Positions 51,507 through 63,876 of a stretch of 64,000 nucleotides of DNA are shown here, in pieces; position 1 is the first letter of the stretch, and each line of letters opens with the position of its first letter. The notes under the pieces were generated by a model that was not told the origin of the DNA, searched no databases, and saw only the letters and a list, made by a program, of their open reading frames with translations. The position numbers and the translations under genes are program-made. The DNA is taken from positions 47,267,948-47,331,947 of the forward strand of contig OZ022340.1 in the NCBI GenBank assembly GCA_963989245.1, read 5' to 3'. The stretch comes from Nansenia antarctica. Taxonomy: Eukaryota; Chordata; Actinopteri; Argentiniformes; Microstomatidae.

Positions 51507-54278
51507 CATAGTATATACAGTATATATACATTCAGCTTTGCCGACTCCATGTGACAGCAGCTGGTGGAACCGGGAACAAGTCATCAGCCGATCAAATGTT
51601 CAGACTTATATTCTGGAAAGTGTCAATACATTCCAGCGTTGTTGAGAATCAATGACACACTCGCTAGATAACCAACACAGCTTGTTTTGAATGAATGAAT
51701 GGTCTTTATTGTCATTAATACAGTACAGGTACCATACAACGAAATTTAGGAGGGGGGGCTCCCCTGGTGCTTGGAAAAAAGACTAAAAACAAGCGAGCCA
51801 AGGGTAAAACAAGAGAAAAGAGCTGATTGACATAAATAAGGCTATGTACACTATCTACTATACAGTACTATACAATAAAACACTGTGCTGTACACTATGC
51901 TATGATATAAATATCCTAACTTTTTCCTATATCTGAACCTTATGTACACATGGGTTGTCATATTGCACATAATATTTGTTGCACATTCATTAAAGTGTCG
52001 CAGTTAGCAGGTTTAGAATGTTCACAGTTGTATTACAATATTGCACTTATGTTTACAATCTAGTAGCTGCCATCAAATTGTCTAGATTGTCCAGAGCCTA
52101 GAACCTAGGTCTTTGCTGTGTTCAAGGCCTGAATGGCCCTAGGGTAGAAGCTGAGCTTCAGTCTGTTTGTCCGTGCGAACATTGTCCTGAACCGCCTGCC
52201 TGAGCGCAGCCGAACAAAGTGTTCGTTCCCAGGGTGGGATGGGTCCCTGGAGATCTTGGAGGCCTTCCTGAGGCAGCGTGTGTTGTACAGCTCTTCCAGA
52301 GAGGGGAGGGGGGCGCCGATGATCTTCTGGGCCGATCTCATGACTCTCTGTAGCGCTTTCCTCTCTGCGGCTGTGCAGCTGGAGAACCACACGCAAATGC
52401 AGTAGGTGAGGATGCTCTCCACTGTGCTGCGGTAGAAGGTCACAAGCAGCTCCTGTCTGAGGTGGTAGTTCCTGAGGACTCTCGAAGTAGAGCCGCTGTT
52501 GTGCCTTCTTGGAGCCCCCCCTCCTAAATTTCGTTGTATGGTACCTGTACTGTATTAATGACAATAAAGACCATTCATTCATTTCTTGTACATATTACTT
52601 TATATTTGATACATGTTTAAATATGGGAAGAACTTTATAGACACGTACACTTTCTGTTATATTTGTGTTTCTTTATTTTTGGGGTTGAAAACCATTGCTG
52701 TCTGATTTTGTTGGGGGGGGGGGGGGAAATATAGAAAAGAACAAATGTACAGAACAAGACTAACAAACAGCTTCTTCCCCCAGATGATCAGACTCTTGGA
52801 ACAAGCCCACTGTAGACAGTTGACTCACTAACGGCACCGCTGCCTTGTCTTACCTGCATTAATGGAAAGGAAAGTTTATTTGTATAGCACATTTCATACA
52901 ACAGGGGCAATTCAAAGTGCTTTGCATATTGCAAGAAATACTGAAAAAGGATATTATTTGTATAGCACATTTCATACAACAGGGGCAATTCAAAAAAATG
53001 CTTTACATGTCTTAACAAATAATGTCACAAATAAACTTGAAACTGTAATCTGTCCATCAGTCAGAGTTTAAATATTCAAGCAGTGCAGCTCCATCCTGTT
53101 GATGTTCCTGGAACACACGAACAGGTGGCTGAACACACGAACAGGTGGCTGAACACACGAACAGGTGGCTGAACACACGAACAGGTGGCTGCACGTTCTT
53201 TAACAAATCATATCACAAATAAAATACTGCATCTGTCCATCAGTCTGAGTTGAAATATTCAAGCAATGCAGCTCTCACACCAGCTCCTTCCTGTTGACGT
53301 TCCTGGAACATACGAACAGGTGGCTGCACATTCTCCATCACTGGAGGGTCTGGCATGTAGCGGTCCCCATGCTCCTCACAAATGTTGTGCAGTACACAAC
53401 AGGCCATCACCATTTTTTGGGTGAGGTCCAATTGACAGTCATTCCTCTTTAGGAGACACCTCCATCTACCTTTCAGTCTTCCAAAGGATGTCTCCACAAC
53501 TGCCCTAGCACTGTTTAGCCTGCCATTATAAATGTGTTGCTCCTGGGTCAGTCGGCCTGTATCAGAAAAAGGCTTCATCAGCCATGGTTGCAGAGGGTAC
53601 GCAGGGTCTCCAATTAGGTAGTGTCCTATGTCACGTCCTGAGATGTTTGCGGTGTGCTGATTAAAAAATTGTCCATCAGTCACAATTTCCCACAAATGAG
53701 ACTGCCTCAGAACCCGTGAATCATGGACACTCCCAGGAAAACCAACACAAACATCCCAGAACAGACCCTTGCCATCAACAACACCCTGAAGTATGATTGA
53801 ATGCCATCCCTTTCTGTTATAATAGTCACGTGGGAACGCTTCAGGTGCTATTATGGGGATGTGGCTGCCATCTATCGCTCCAACGCATTGAGGTGCCCTC
53901 CACCTGTTGCCGAAAAATGTAATAATAATAATAATACATTTATTTTATAAGGCGCCTTTCATGGCACTCAAGGTCGCCGTACAACAACACATTTAAAAAA
54001 ACAGTTACAAAATTCTAAATACAAAATACATAGAAATATACAGTATAAAACATAGCTAGCAGCAGAGCAGCACAGGAACAGTAAATCAACAGGGATACGC
54101 CTGCGTAAACAGGTGGGTTTTGAATGAGGAAATTGAAACAATGTTCCTGATGTCGGGGGGGAGGGAGTTCCAGAGGCGAGGGGCGGAGCGGCTGAAGGCT
54201 CTAAACCCCATGGTGGACAGACGGGCTGGGGGGACGGTCAGGTTGATGGAGGAGGCAGACCTGAGGGACCGGGTGGGA
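51507..54278. repeat. Segmental duplicate block B
   Basis: Second copy of 39391-42119, beginning directly at the hAT target duplication (CATAGTATATACAG). It holds the inverted-repeat LINE tail (51689-52583), four instead of three copies of the 27-bp ACACGAACAGGTGGCTGA repeat, and the Harbinger gene. It continues beyond the point where block A is cut. Confidence 0.92.
51689..52583 (-). mobile_element. LINE tail flanked by inverted 3' ends, copy B
   Basis: Same structure as 39572-40458. It differs by several substitutions (SSCTAAERKALQRVMRSAQK here, FSCTAAERKTLQRVVRSAQK in A). Confidence 0.82.
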
Positions 54279-55371
54279 ATTTTGATGTGGAGGAGGTCGG
54301 ACAGGTATGGATGGAAGAGGTTATGGATAGCCTTGAAAGTATGGAGAAGGATTTTGTAATCGATGCGGTGTTTGATGGGGAGCCATCTCCATCAATTTAC
54401 GGGAATCAGGGGTCTTAATGTGGTCAGGAAGCAGCACCTTAATAACTGCATTGCAGAAATCCTGCACACAAAGACAAACAGTAGAAATGCCAATGCCAAA
54501 AAGGTGACTGACACTCCTGTAATCATTGTCGGTGGCCAGTCTCCACAGGGCGACGGCAACCCCTTTAGACACAGGTACAGATAACCGGTAGTTGGTGGTC
54601 TTCCTTTGCAGGACACGGCCTAGGCGACGACAGATGTAGGTGAAGGACTCCCGGGACACCCGAAAGTTCCTTATGAACATGTCATTGTCGAAACCGGGAA
54701 CAATGTCATCCCACCATTCCTGTGTCCGTGGATGTGCCCACACCCTCCGTGTTCTCATGGCGTTTATGATTGCCTGTAAAGTTACATTTTCCATAAAATG
54801 TCCATTGTCATACCATGCTTTGTTATAATTAACGTTAGATGATAAATTACAAACTTATTTGCTGACTCGAACGTTACGTTATTTCCAGCGAATATATAAT
54901 AATAATACATTTATTTTATATGGCGCCTTTCATGGCACTCAAGGTCGCCGTACAACAACAAATCTAAAAACAGCCACAAAATTCAAAACACAAAATACAT
55001 AGGAATATACAGTATAAAAAAAAAAACTTTGAAGGTAGAGAAGGTCTGATCAGTGTTCTTTGGTTGATATCATGGCCATTCGCTGACCGTCAACAGCCGC
55101 TTTCAACGCAAGGGCTGTGTCGAGCAGATTTCTGACGTATAGCATAAGCTCTGATGTTCTCTCTCTATATACGTATATATATATATATATAACATTGCAT
55201 ATCCTTTTTACATACCATTCGCCTTAGGCGTAATTGCCTTCTACGTGGTATTCTTCTGTCTCTTCTGTCTCTTGTGTTGATAAGCAGTTGTTGGGCCATG
55301 GATAATTGCGTGAAAACAAATATTTGGAGTAACATCAGGAAAGCCATCAGTTGATCAATGCGATCTGCCAT
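53240..55371 (-). CDS. PIF/Harbinger transposase, two exons, split by an L2 tail
   Basis: Minus strand. Exon 1 is 55371-55216 (ATG, MADRIDQLMAFLMLLQ ... RRQLRLRRM, donor ATG/GTATGT). Exon 2 starts 54773 after TAACTTTACAG, phase 0, with VWAHPRTQEWWDDIVPGFDN, ESFTYICRRLGRVLQ and the HTH-like HLFGIGISTVCLCVQDF. It is interrupted after SRKLMEM by an L2 tail (54384-53921) and resumes WRAPQCVGAIDGSHIPI (first Asp), GHYLIGDPAYPLQPWL (second Asp), RAVVETSFGRLKGRW (Glu), ending EYFNSD. The catalytic triad and the length (about 410 residues without the insert) fit Harbinger. Exon 1 is assigned by splice fit, not by similarity. Confidence 0.8.
53921..54384 (-). mobile_element. L2-type LINE 3' end inside the Harbinger gene
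   Basis: (AAT)n-led LINE tail as in copy A but longer, extending to the segment FHTFKAIHNL-like ILHTFKAIHNLFHPYLSD. It inactivates the transposase frame. Confidence 0.85.
54897..55030 (-). mobile_element. Short L2 tail in the Harbinger intron
   Basis: AATAATAATACATTTATTTT, TGGCGCCTTTCATGGCACTC and TATACAGTATAAAA: the last ~130 bp of the same L2 family, located between the two inferred Harbinger exons. Confidence 0.8.
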
Positions 55372-56483
55372 TTTTTCCGATTTTGTTTACTTAATTGAGC
55401 AACGCCCTCTGTTGATGACGCGGATGGTTCCATTTAAATTGGTGTGAACGCTGGCTCGTTCGCCAGACAGCTCCAGGGTTCGCAGGTTTCCGAACGCGAA
55501 CCGGCACATGCAGCATGAGACCTCACATTATCGTAGCTATATCAAATACTGGAGAATGTTTTATTATTATTATTCCAGGCGGTATATCCTTTGACAACAG
55601 AGGGTTCGGGGCTGAGGGATTTACACGCTTCGTTCATTGGACATCACAATGGCGTCACATCCATGCGTCTTCTTCTTCTTCTTCTCAATTTGAATGGCGG
55701 TTTGGCGACCGACTTGAGGCGCATTACCGCCACCTACCGGACTGTGTTTGAACTGTGTTAGATTTTGACAGCGAAAACTTCTAAATGAAAGAAATAAACA
55801 ATGTTAGCCTTTCTGTTATCATTCGCTCCATAGTTTTCCCTAACTGTGATGTAAGTGCTATTGGTCTATAGCTTGATGAATCTGATGGATCTTTACCAGG
55901 TTTAAAATAGGTACAATGACTGACTGTTTACACACGGTAAGTATAACCTTAAAGAAAATGATTTATTTTGCCACTAAATAATAATAATAATAATAATGAA
56001 AAACATGGACATCCATGGACATACAAATATACATGAAACAGGGGGGGGGGAGGATAATACAAAAACTAAACCGGGTAAAATAAACAGAGGGTAGGAAAGG
56101 AGGGAGAAGGCTGCGAACGGTGTCACAATAAAACCACAGCCCTATGCTTCCCTACACCTCTAATCTAGCATATCTACTGGAGTACAGAACTGCTAACTAA
56201 TCTACCCGGAACCTAAACCTAACTGCTACAAAGGATGAGTGACATCCGCTCGTTCTTACCTAGTGTGTTTAACAAACAGTTACCTACATGATGTAATGTA
56301 AACCCCAGGGTATCTTACCTAGCCCTCTCCCAGGATAAGGCAACCGGGGACCATAGGTAACCAAACAAACACTAGACAGACAAATGTAGCAACCAACTAA
56401 TATACTAACAAAACAGAATGAAACAGAATTACTAAAAATAGAATGAAACAAATGAAACAAACATAACCTCACCCCTCTTCCCT
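55372..56483. other. No recognised gene
   Basis: Mixed unique sequence with CTTCTTCTT (55670), (AAT)n (55977) and a G run (56042). A region of moderate CpG content near 55440-55520 lies upstream of the Harbinger exon 1 and could be its promoter, but nothing specific supports that. Confidence 0.4.
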
Positions 56484-57143
56484 CTAACATGGGATAAATA
56501 TCTCGTTCTCCGGGAAGGTAACCTGGGCTGTCTTCAACAACTGCTGCAGCTGTTTCCATGTTGTTTGTTTATTTTGTTCCCGGAGACAGTTATTTAAACC
56601 AACTGCGAGGACCACCTTCTCCACCGTTGGGTGGGGGGCTAGGACTTTAAAAATATTATTGATGTGATAAAAGGTTGCCCCAGGAAATGCATCTATCTGC
56701 ACCTCCGGATCTGTGTGGTTCGGTATACGGGCCAGGTTGGAGTCCCCCACCAGAATGATACTCTTTCTAACCGTCAGGCCCCAATCCAAACCTTTATAGA
56801 ATGTTCTGGGGTGCCTGGTTGGCTCCCTATTATCAGTAGGGGGTGGAGTGACAGGCCCCTCCACGGTGGGGGTAGGTGTAGGCCCCCGGTGGATGATGGG
56901 AGCGTGTGTGACGGCCACTCCAGCAAGCCCCCGATCTAAAGGGGGGGACTCAGATTGAGTTTTATTCATGATGATGATCTCATCTCTTTGAGTTTTACCC
57001 ATCATCATGTCCCCCCTGCCAATCAAGGGCTCGCCATCACCACGCTCCGCATCCAACCGGGAAGCCTGTGAGGAAGAGAGAATGTCATCACAACCCCGAA
57101 CCACCACGTTGGAATAAGCAGTCCCAATGACCCCTCTCTCCAC
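56484..57143 (-). pseudogene. Second SGNH-type ORF1 fragment
   Basis: 220 codons related to the Penelope-associated ORF1 at 30253. Reads KTQSESPPLDRG, KSIILVGDSNLARIP (GDS nucleophile block), QIDAFPGATFYHINNIFKVL and VGLNNCLREQ (Asn block). It stops at ENEIFIPC before the Asp/His block, so it is truncated. It is joined at about 57150 to a LINE endonuclease fragment in the same direction. No Penelope RT follows downstream. Confidence 0.75.
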
Positions 57144-57152
57144 TGAGTGGTG

Positions 57153-58165
57153 ATGGGAGCACTTTTCCTCATGGGAGTGTAGGCTGGGATCAGGAGGATG
57201 GACACGTGGTCAGACATGCCTAGATGAGCTAGCTTTGCTTTGTAGGCAAGCTTGATGTTGGTGTATACCTTGTCCAGTGTGTTATCTCCTCTTGTTGCAC
57301 ATTTAACCTGCTGATAGAGCTTGGGTAGTACTACCTTCAGGTCGGCATGATTAAAATACCCCGCGATGATGTGCACTGCCTGAGGATCTGTGCTCTGTCC
57401 ACTACTGATGACGTCATGTAGCTGGGCTAATGCTAAGCTAGCATCCGCGCTTGGTGCAATGTAAACAGCTGTTATGTACACTGCGTTGAATTCCCTCGGG
57501 AGGTATGTGGGTCGGCATTTAACAGTCAAGTATTCCAGGTCTGGGGAGCAGTGGCTACTCACAGTTTTTGTGTTTAAGCACCAGCTGTCCTTCGTAGATA
57601 TAACCAGGCCGCCCCCGCGCGTTTACTCGCTAGGCTTCGTCCTGTCCGCTCGGTGTAGCAAGCGGCCTTGTAGCGCGACCGCAGAGTCGACAATGGTTTC
57701 TCTGAGCCAGGTTTCTGTGAGAATAATCACACAGCTATCCCCCACGGTGTTGTTGGTAGCGACCTGCAGTCTCAGTTCGTCCATCTTGTTAGCGAGGGAT
57801 CTTACGTTAGAGAGGAAGATACTCGGCAAAGCTGGCTTGTCCGTGCTCCTCCTCAGCCCCGGCGTTGCTTGCGGTCCCTACGCCGACGTTTGCGCCTCAG
57901 GGTCGGGACTGTGTACCAGTCGTTCCCCGGTGTCCGGGCAATCTCGTCAGGAATCCTTTGTTGTTTCAGAAACTCCGCTGTTACCGTCCTTCCGTTTTGC
58001 GCACCAACTTCTAGTAAGTCATGCCTGCTGTTGGTACTATTTGCACAACAGTTCCCTATAAGTACTGAAATAAAAATGTACATACAAATGTACATAAAAA
58101 CCCTAAAAAGCACCGATGGTAATAGCGCCCCCAGCCTCGCGTGTGAACGCACCGTCATCTTGTGA
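57153..58165 (-). mobile_element. LINE 5' fragment (N-terminus and endonuclease)
   Basis: Same family as the LINE at 32.3 kb. The minus-strand reading begins near 58158 (MTVRSHARLGALLPS), has a basic stretch (LRRKRRRRDRKQRRG), then IFLSNVRSLANKMDELRLQV, IILTETWL, YLTVKCRPTYLPREFNAVYI, VHIIAGYFNH (GDFN changed to GYFN) and GMSDHVSILLIP. Several frame changes. It ends at CCCATCACCACT against the SGNH fragment, so the RT part is absent. Confidence 0.82.
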
Positions 58166-59296
58166 GCCTGCTAACAATGTAAAGTAGTGTTATAGTGTAG
58201 TGTTAACTAGTTAGCAGGGCCGTTTGGGAGATATGCGAGGCCCTGTGCGAAGTCAGATTTGCGAGGCCTTTTATAATGATGTAGGCTACTATTATAACCG
58301 CGCGACACGCACGCACCGATATATTGCAAGAAATGCGCTCACATGCTGTGCTGATAGACAATAGAATATCTACTTATTTAGATAGTTTACAACCATGTTT
58401 GTTTCATTTCAAACCTTTTATACTCGTAAAGGATTAGGATTTAGGATAAAGCAGTCATCATACCCAACATTAAATACGCACAAGCCATTATTGACATGAA
58501 TAGAGATGTTACTCACTACCATGTAGGCCTATCCTTTATGTTGAAAAGCTTACAGCAAAAGCAAAAAGACATGTCCCGTTTTTGAGAGTACACAAGCCAC
58601 TTTCTTTCTATTTTTTCCCCATTTAGTACAGGGGTGCAAACTGGCGATGGTCCAAAAAGGTGACACTTTTTTTTTGCCCGTAGATGGTTAGCTCTATCAT
58701 TAACAGTGGTCTAACAATGATGCGCGTGTAAGTAGCGATGGCCCTGACCTTAACACCCTCATAATTAATGTAAGCAACCTGTTCTCAAAATAATTATGCG
58801 GGTTCCTGCAGGTTTCAACAAGTTACATTTAAGACCTTTATAAGACCACTTTTAATAGATTTTAAGACCTATTGAGCAAGTATTGGTATTAGACTCACAT
58901 TCGTTGATTATTTTCATTAGCAATGCTGGGTGATCTGTTCTGTTGCATATAGAACAATGATAATGTAAGTTAGCCTACTCTATCAATTTCTTGATTCATT
59001 TCCATTGCTTCTCAACACATTAGATATAATAGCATAAATAACAGAATAAACTCACACACTTACTCACACTCACTTACACTGCATAGCCTACATACTGAGA
59101 TATGGCGCACACACACACACACACCTCTCACAGGAGGTCCACACACACACACACACACTATATTTACTAAACCACACATACCGTTGCTACCACTGCAATT
59201 TTGAAGAAATTCGAACTTCACATGCCTACAGTCGAATCGCCTCCTACGGCGATTATCGTATCGAGGCCTCTTGTCTTATCATTTCACGTGGCCAAT
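58166..59296. other. No recognised gene
   Basis: AT-rich unique sequence with (CA)n tracts at 59106-59160. Confidence 0.45.
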
Positions 59297-59640
59297 TATT
59301 GAGACCAATTCTGCTTTATCGGTTCGATTCTTTATCGTTTTCTGATCAACTTTGGCCTACACAGCCTAGTCTAGGCCTACACAGGTGTTCAGCGTCAACG
59401 CAGCTGTTTTACGACACGGAGTCTTTGAACACATATCTGAGCATAACGTTTGAACATAGGCTAGCCTACATAAAAATACAAATACAAATAATGGGAAACA
59501 CCAGCATTAACAAAGGTGATAGTAGGCCTCTATCTGTATAGAGGCCTAGGCCCAGGCCTACTAATGTTCATCTATTATCAATAACTTACTTTTCTCTGCG
59601 AGGAGAAGTCCAGTCAATCTTTCGGAGGTAAACATGATAA
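59297..59640. repeat. Duplicated segment, copy 1
   Basis: It runs from GAGACCAATTCTGCTTTATC to AATCTTTCGGAGGTAAACAT. A second copy at 60811-61182 has few substitutions and a 20-30 bp insertion (CGGGCCGACAGTGTGGTTG). No class or ORF recognised. Confidence 0.85.
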
Positions 59641-60543
59641 TCCGGAATAATTGACAAGCTGTTGTAACTGTATAACTTCCATACAGCGAGATGGAGGACT
59701 AGTCTCGTGTCAGGTGTCAGACGTCTCTAAAATCCAACTGCGTGTTCCTACGAAATTATTGCCCAGCTGTCTGATCAAGGCAACACGTGACTGATCAAGG
59801 CAACACGTGTCTGATCAAGGCAACACATGCTGTGCACCCTAGAACGTAACCGTGAGGAGGGGTGCGCCGTAGAGACATCATCCACCACTTTACAAGGAGA
59901 TAAATAATACACTAAATACTACACTACTGAAGAAATACGCTCCTCAATGAGCCGGACAGCATAACAAGCGAAATACTGCCACCTAGTGGACGGCGGTATA
60001 CCCTTCAACTACTGTAATTACTTACTTACTTACACTATCTTTAAACACAAAAAAAGGCAGAGCATTATAATAATTGTAAAAAGCGCCAACATGCAATCAC
60101 TCAATATCACCCTTGCACATACATATGCCTAACTTAACATTGCCGTATTCACATAGAATTAGAAAATATCTATCTTGTGTCTTAAAAGAGCGGACATTTT
60201 CTTGATCACAATTAAGACCAAACGTAGAGGGTAGGATGATTAATTGAACATACAGCTCCATAGTCTAGAGATGTACAAACATACGTAGCAGACAGGCACC
60301 TATCATAGATGGATACACATCAGGCAGAGGGAATTATCTTGGAGACAAACGAACACAAATCTAAAAGGCAATTATGATTATTCTACCTCCATCTATCATG
60401 AGATTCATCTCATCTGAGACAATTGGTTGGATGCAAACAAACACGCCATTCAAAACTGAGAAGAGGGTGCACCAAAATGGCGACGGACCACGATGCCCAC
60501 AGTTTATTAGCGGATTTCTGCGAGAGATGACAAGACGGTACCT

Positions 60544-60668
60544 GTGGGGAAACTAGGGTTAGGGTTAGGTGCTACGTCGACTTGGTACATGCTGGCATGT
60601 CTAACCCCAACCCTAACCCTACCCACAACCTTAACCCTAGCACCTAACCCTAACCCTAGTTTTCCCAC
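60544..60668. repeat. Telomere-like inverted repeat
   Basis: The left arm AAACTAGGGTTAGGGTTAGG (60550-) and the right arm CCTAACCCTAACCCTAGTTT (to 60663) are reverse complements. The arms extend to about 32 bp with one mismatch. The spacer also contains CTAACCCCAACCCTAACCC. These are interstitial TTAGGG-type motifs, not a chromosome end. Confidence 0.85.
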
Positions 60669-60810
60669 ATGGTGAAAATGGGCCCCCACCAAAATCCACC
60701 ACTTCACGAGGAGATCATACTAATTCTCTTTTTAACACAAAAAAAGGCAGACAATTCTAATAGCATAAAACAATGCAAACACTCAAACTCACCATAGCAT
60801 AAGATGTTAT

Positions 60811-61182
60811 CGAGACCAATTCTGCTTTATCGGTTCGATTCTTTATCGTTTTCTGATCAACTTTGGCCTCCACAGCCTAGTCTAGGCCTACACAGGTGTT
60901 CAGCGTCAACACAGCTGTTTTACGACACGGAGTCTTTGAACACATATCTGAGCATAACGTTTGAACATAGGCTAGCCTACATAAAAATACAAAATACAAA
61001 TAAAATAATGGGAAACACCAGCATTAACAACGGGCCGACAGTGTGGTTGTATCAGAGGCCGAGGTCTGTATAGAGGCCTAGGCCCAGGCCTACTACTGTT
61101 CATCTATTAGCAATTAATGATATATTAACAACTTACGTGGTCTGCGAGGAGAAGTCCAGTCAAACGTTCGGAGGTAAACATG
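60811..61182. repeat. Duplicated segment, copy 2
   Basis: Second copy of 59297-59640, with an insertion near 61030 as described there. Confidence 0.85.
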
Positions 61183-63876
61183 ATACAGCAAGATGGAGGA
61201 CTAGTCTGGTTCCACAGATGACATTTGCAGGTTGGGTAAAATGAGGCAGAGTATTTACTCTGGCTGACACCACTCCTAATATAAAAGCACAGACAATTGT
61301 TCAAGGTTTTGCAATTAAATGTATTTGTACAACAAGCTGCACAGATGTTTTCACTGTACATTCAAAAAAATTAATTTTCATTTGATCCTTTAACTCCAAT
61401 GTGAGAATACTTAAAAAATAACAAATACTTACAAAAGGACATCATCATCTGGTTAAAAAAACTGAGGCTAAAAAGCGATCAAATAAAATCAGCAACATGC
61501 GTTTTCTATTGATTTCACCATGTTGATCATTTCAAACACAGCCAAGGTAAGAGACAAAAAATACACAAACATAATTCTAGCCAGTTCACATATTTGTGTA
61601 ATTATACATTGAAATTGCTTCTCTAAAGTGTTAGAAAGACGGGAGAAATATATTAGATGTAGCATTATATTACATTTTCTCAACAAAAATACCATCTATA
61701 CAAACGTGCATCCGAAAACACACAATATGGCTCTTCTGTGTTCGTAAAAACGTACAATAATGTTAAAACATATTTAGAAACCATGTTGAAACCAATGACC
61801 AATTGTGTTCATCACTGGATCATCCGCAACCAACAGTATACTATACAGCATGGAGGACCTAGGCACTTTACATCTGTAGCCTAGCCAAAACAATTTCAAC
61901 AGGTTAAAGTTCAATAATAACCATTTTCTTAAATAAATAACCACAGGTTATATTATTCTATTGGGCTTGTTGACACTGGAGAGTTCTGACTAAAAGATAA
62001 GAATGTACCTGGCTAAAAAAGGTTGTAAAAAAAAAAGTTGTAAAAAAAAAAAAAAGAGCGCCAATTTCAAATAATTTAGCCCTACTGCTACAACACACTC
62101 ATGTCGAACACCATTAAAACACCGTAAGCACAGTCGCAACACATTTAGGCTACTTAGTTTCACAAATATAAGTGGAAAGGCAGACTTTTGTAAGCTACAC
62201 CATACATGAAAACACATGAACACTTAACACACCAGCTCCGCTGATCCAGGGTGCACGCCTGCACGGAAGATCATCTCTTGGAACAGCGTCTTCATTGAAT
62301 GAACTGCTTTCTCAATATCTTGGTTCTTAGACAAAGTTTCAGCTGCTGCTCAATGTATTTAAATATTTGAATACTGCTCAATAATCACTGAAATATTAGA
62401 CTTAGAATTATGCAGTGAACATACTTAAAGCTTTTCATAAAAACCACATGCCGCGAGACTGACTCGTCCTGAACTGTCGTAAGTCAATCAACAAAGAATG
62501 CCCCATCAAAATAAAAGTGCCCATGGTAGAGCTGTCAAAATAGAGCTTTCAAAATAAATGTACTAATACAGATAGAGATAAATACAGAACTACCTTTGCG
62601 TCACTAAGTGACCGCGTATCTTCTGAGACATGCGTTCTGTCATCACTTTCAGTAGCGCCTTCACACACAGTGGCGCTGTGCACAAACACTCTTGATCCGT
62701 ATAGCTCTTGTTTTATTATATTGTGGTTTAGTAAATACTGCACTTGGAGTTACATTCAATGCATGATTTGTGCTATAGAATATAAATAAAGTTTGATTGA
62801 TTGATTGATATCAAATCAAATCACATTTTATTTCTATAGCGCATTTCTCACAAAAGTGACCCAATGCGCTTTACAGAGAGCAGCGAAAATGATCTTATTA
62901 AATGTAAGCGAGTAATTGTAAAAAACCTTTCCTATCTACCAATAACTGAAGGCAACTATTTTTCCCATAGAGTGATTCGTTACCCTTAAATATAATCCCA
63001 ATTAGATATTAATCCTCAATTATTCTTCACAACTGACCAAACCTCTCACTCATTGCACGGCAGATTCAGACTGTATCATTGTTATTTTCACACACGACAA
63101 ACATGTGACATGTTCCAGTTTTATTCTTATTCTATTTTATTCTTTAAAAAAAAAAAAAAAAAAAAAAACGGTTTCAGACGGTTTTGATAAAAAACCGTTT
63201 CTATTTTTATAAACCCCGGTTTTCGGTTTAACCGAAAAACCGTCCATCCCTAACCTGGCTTCCACATTTGCAATAGTATTGCCAACAAAATGTCATAAAT
63301 TTGGCACGGTACAGAGACTTCATTCATCTTTTGGAATTATGCTAATAAATGGCTAATGAACAATTACTTCAACATATCAATGCTTTGATACACAAGTGCA
63401 TGAACTTGAATATTGTTCTTAACGTATCACTGAAGGAAAAGATCAAGTACTCAGCAGGCTATACTCTCAGTAATATTTGCCTTTTTCTTTCCTTTTTGGA
63501 AAATATGTATCATATGCACCAAGTTACCTTGTAACACCTAAGATAGGATTACAGAAGTGAAACGTATAACAAAGGGGAGGCTGGTGGAGGTAGAAATCAG
63601 AAGGTGGGGGCATTACATATCATTAGAATGCAAAATTGATGAAATGTTGAAAAAAAAAAAGTCATCATCATGACAATCATTTAAATCCATGCATCACAAC
63701 GAGCATGTACTCCCGATCTCTACCTCCACTAAAACAGTCCGTCTTTTACTTACAAAGTCATACAATCAGAGGGACAATACCCATCCGCATCCAACCAGTA
63801 GTAGAAGGAGTTCTTCAGATGGCACCTTTAAGGAATTCCATACCACTCCAGGACAGTACATGTACGGTGGGAGAAA
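61183..63876. other. No recognised gene; scattered repeat tails
   Basis: Mostly AT-rich unique DNA. Near 62790-62885 is a LINE/SINE-type tail (GATTGATTGATT, TTTCTATAGCGCATTTCTCA). Near 63165-63250 is a sequence rich in CGGTTT/AACCG motifs next to a poly-A run, ending CCGTCCATCCCTA, which may be one end of a DNA transposon. No convincing coding exon. Confidence 0.45.

Noticed and set aside
60545..60668. True chromosome end
   Set aside because: Only a few TTAGGG-type motifs in inverted order, with unique sequence on both sides.
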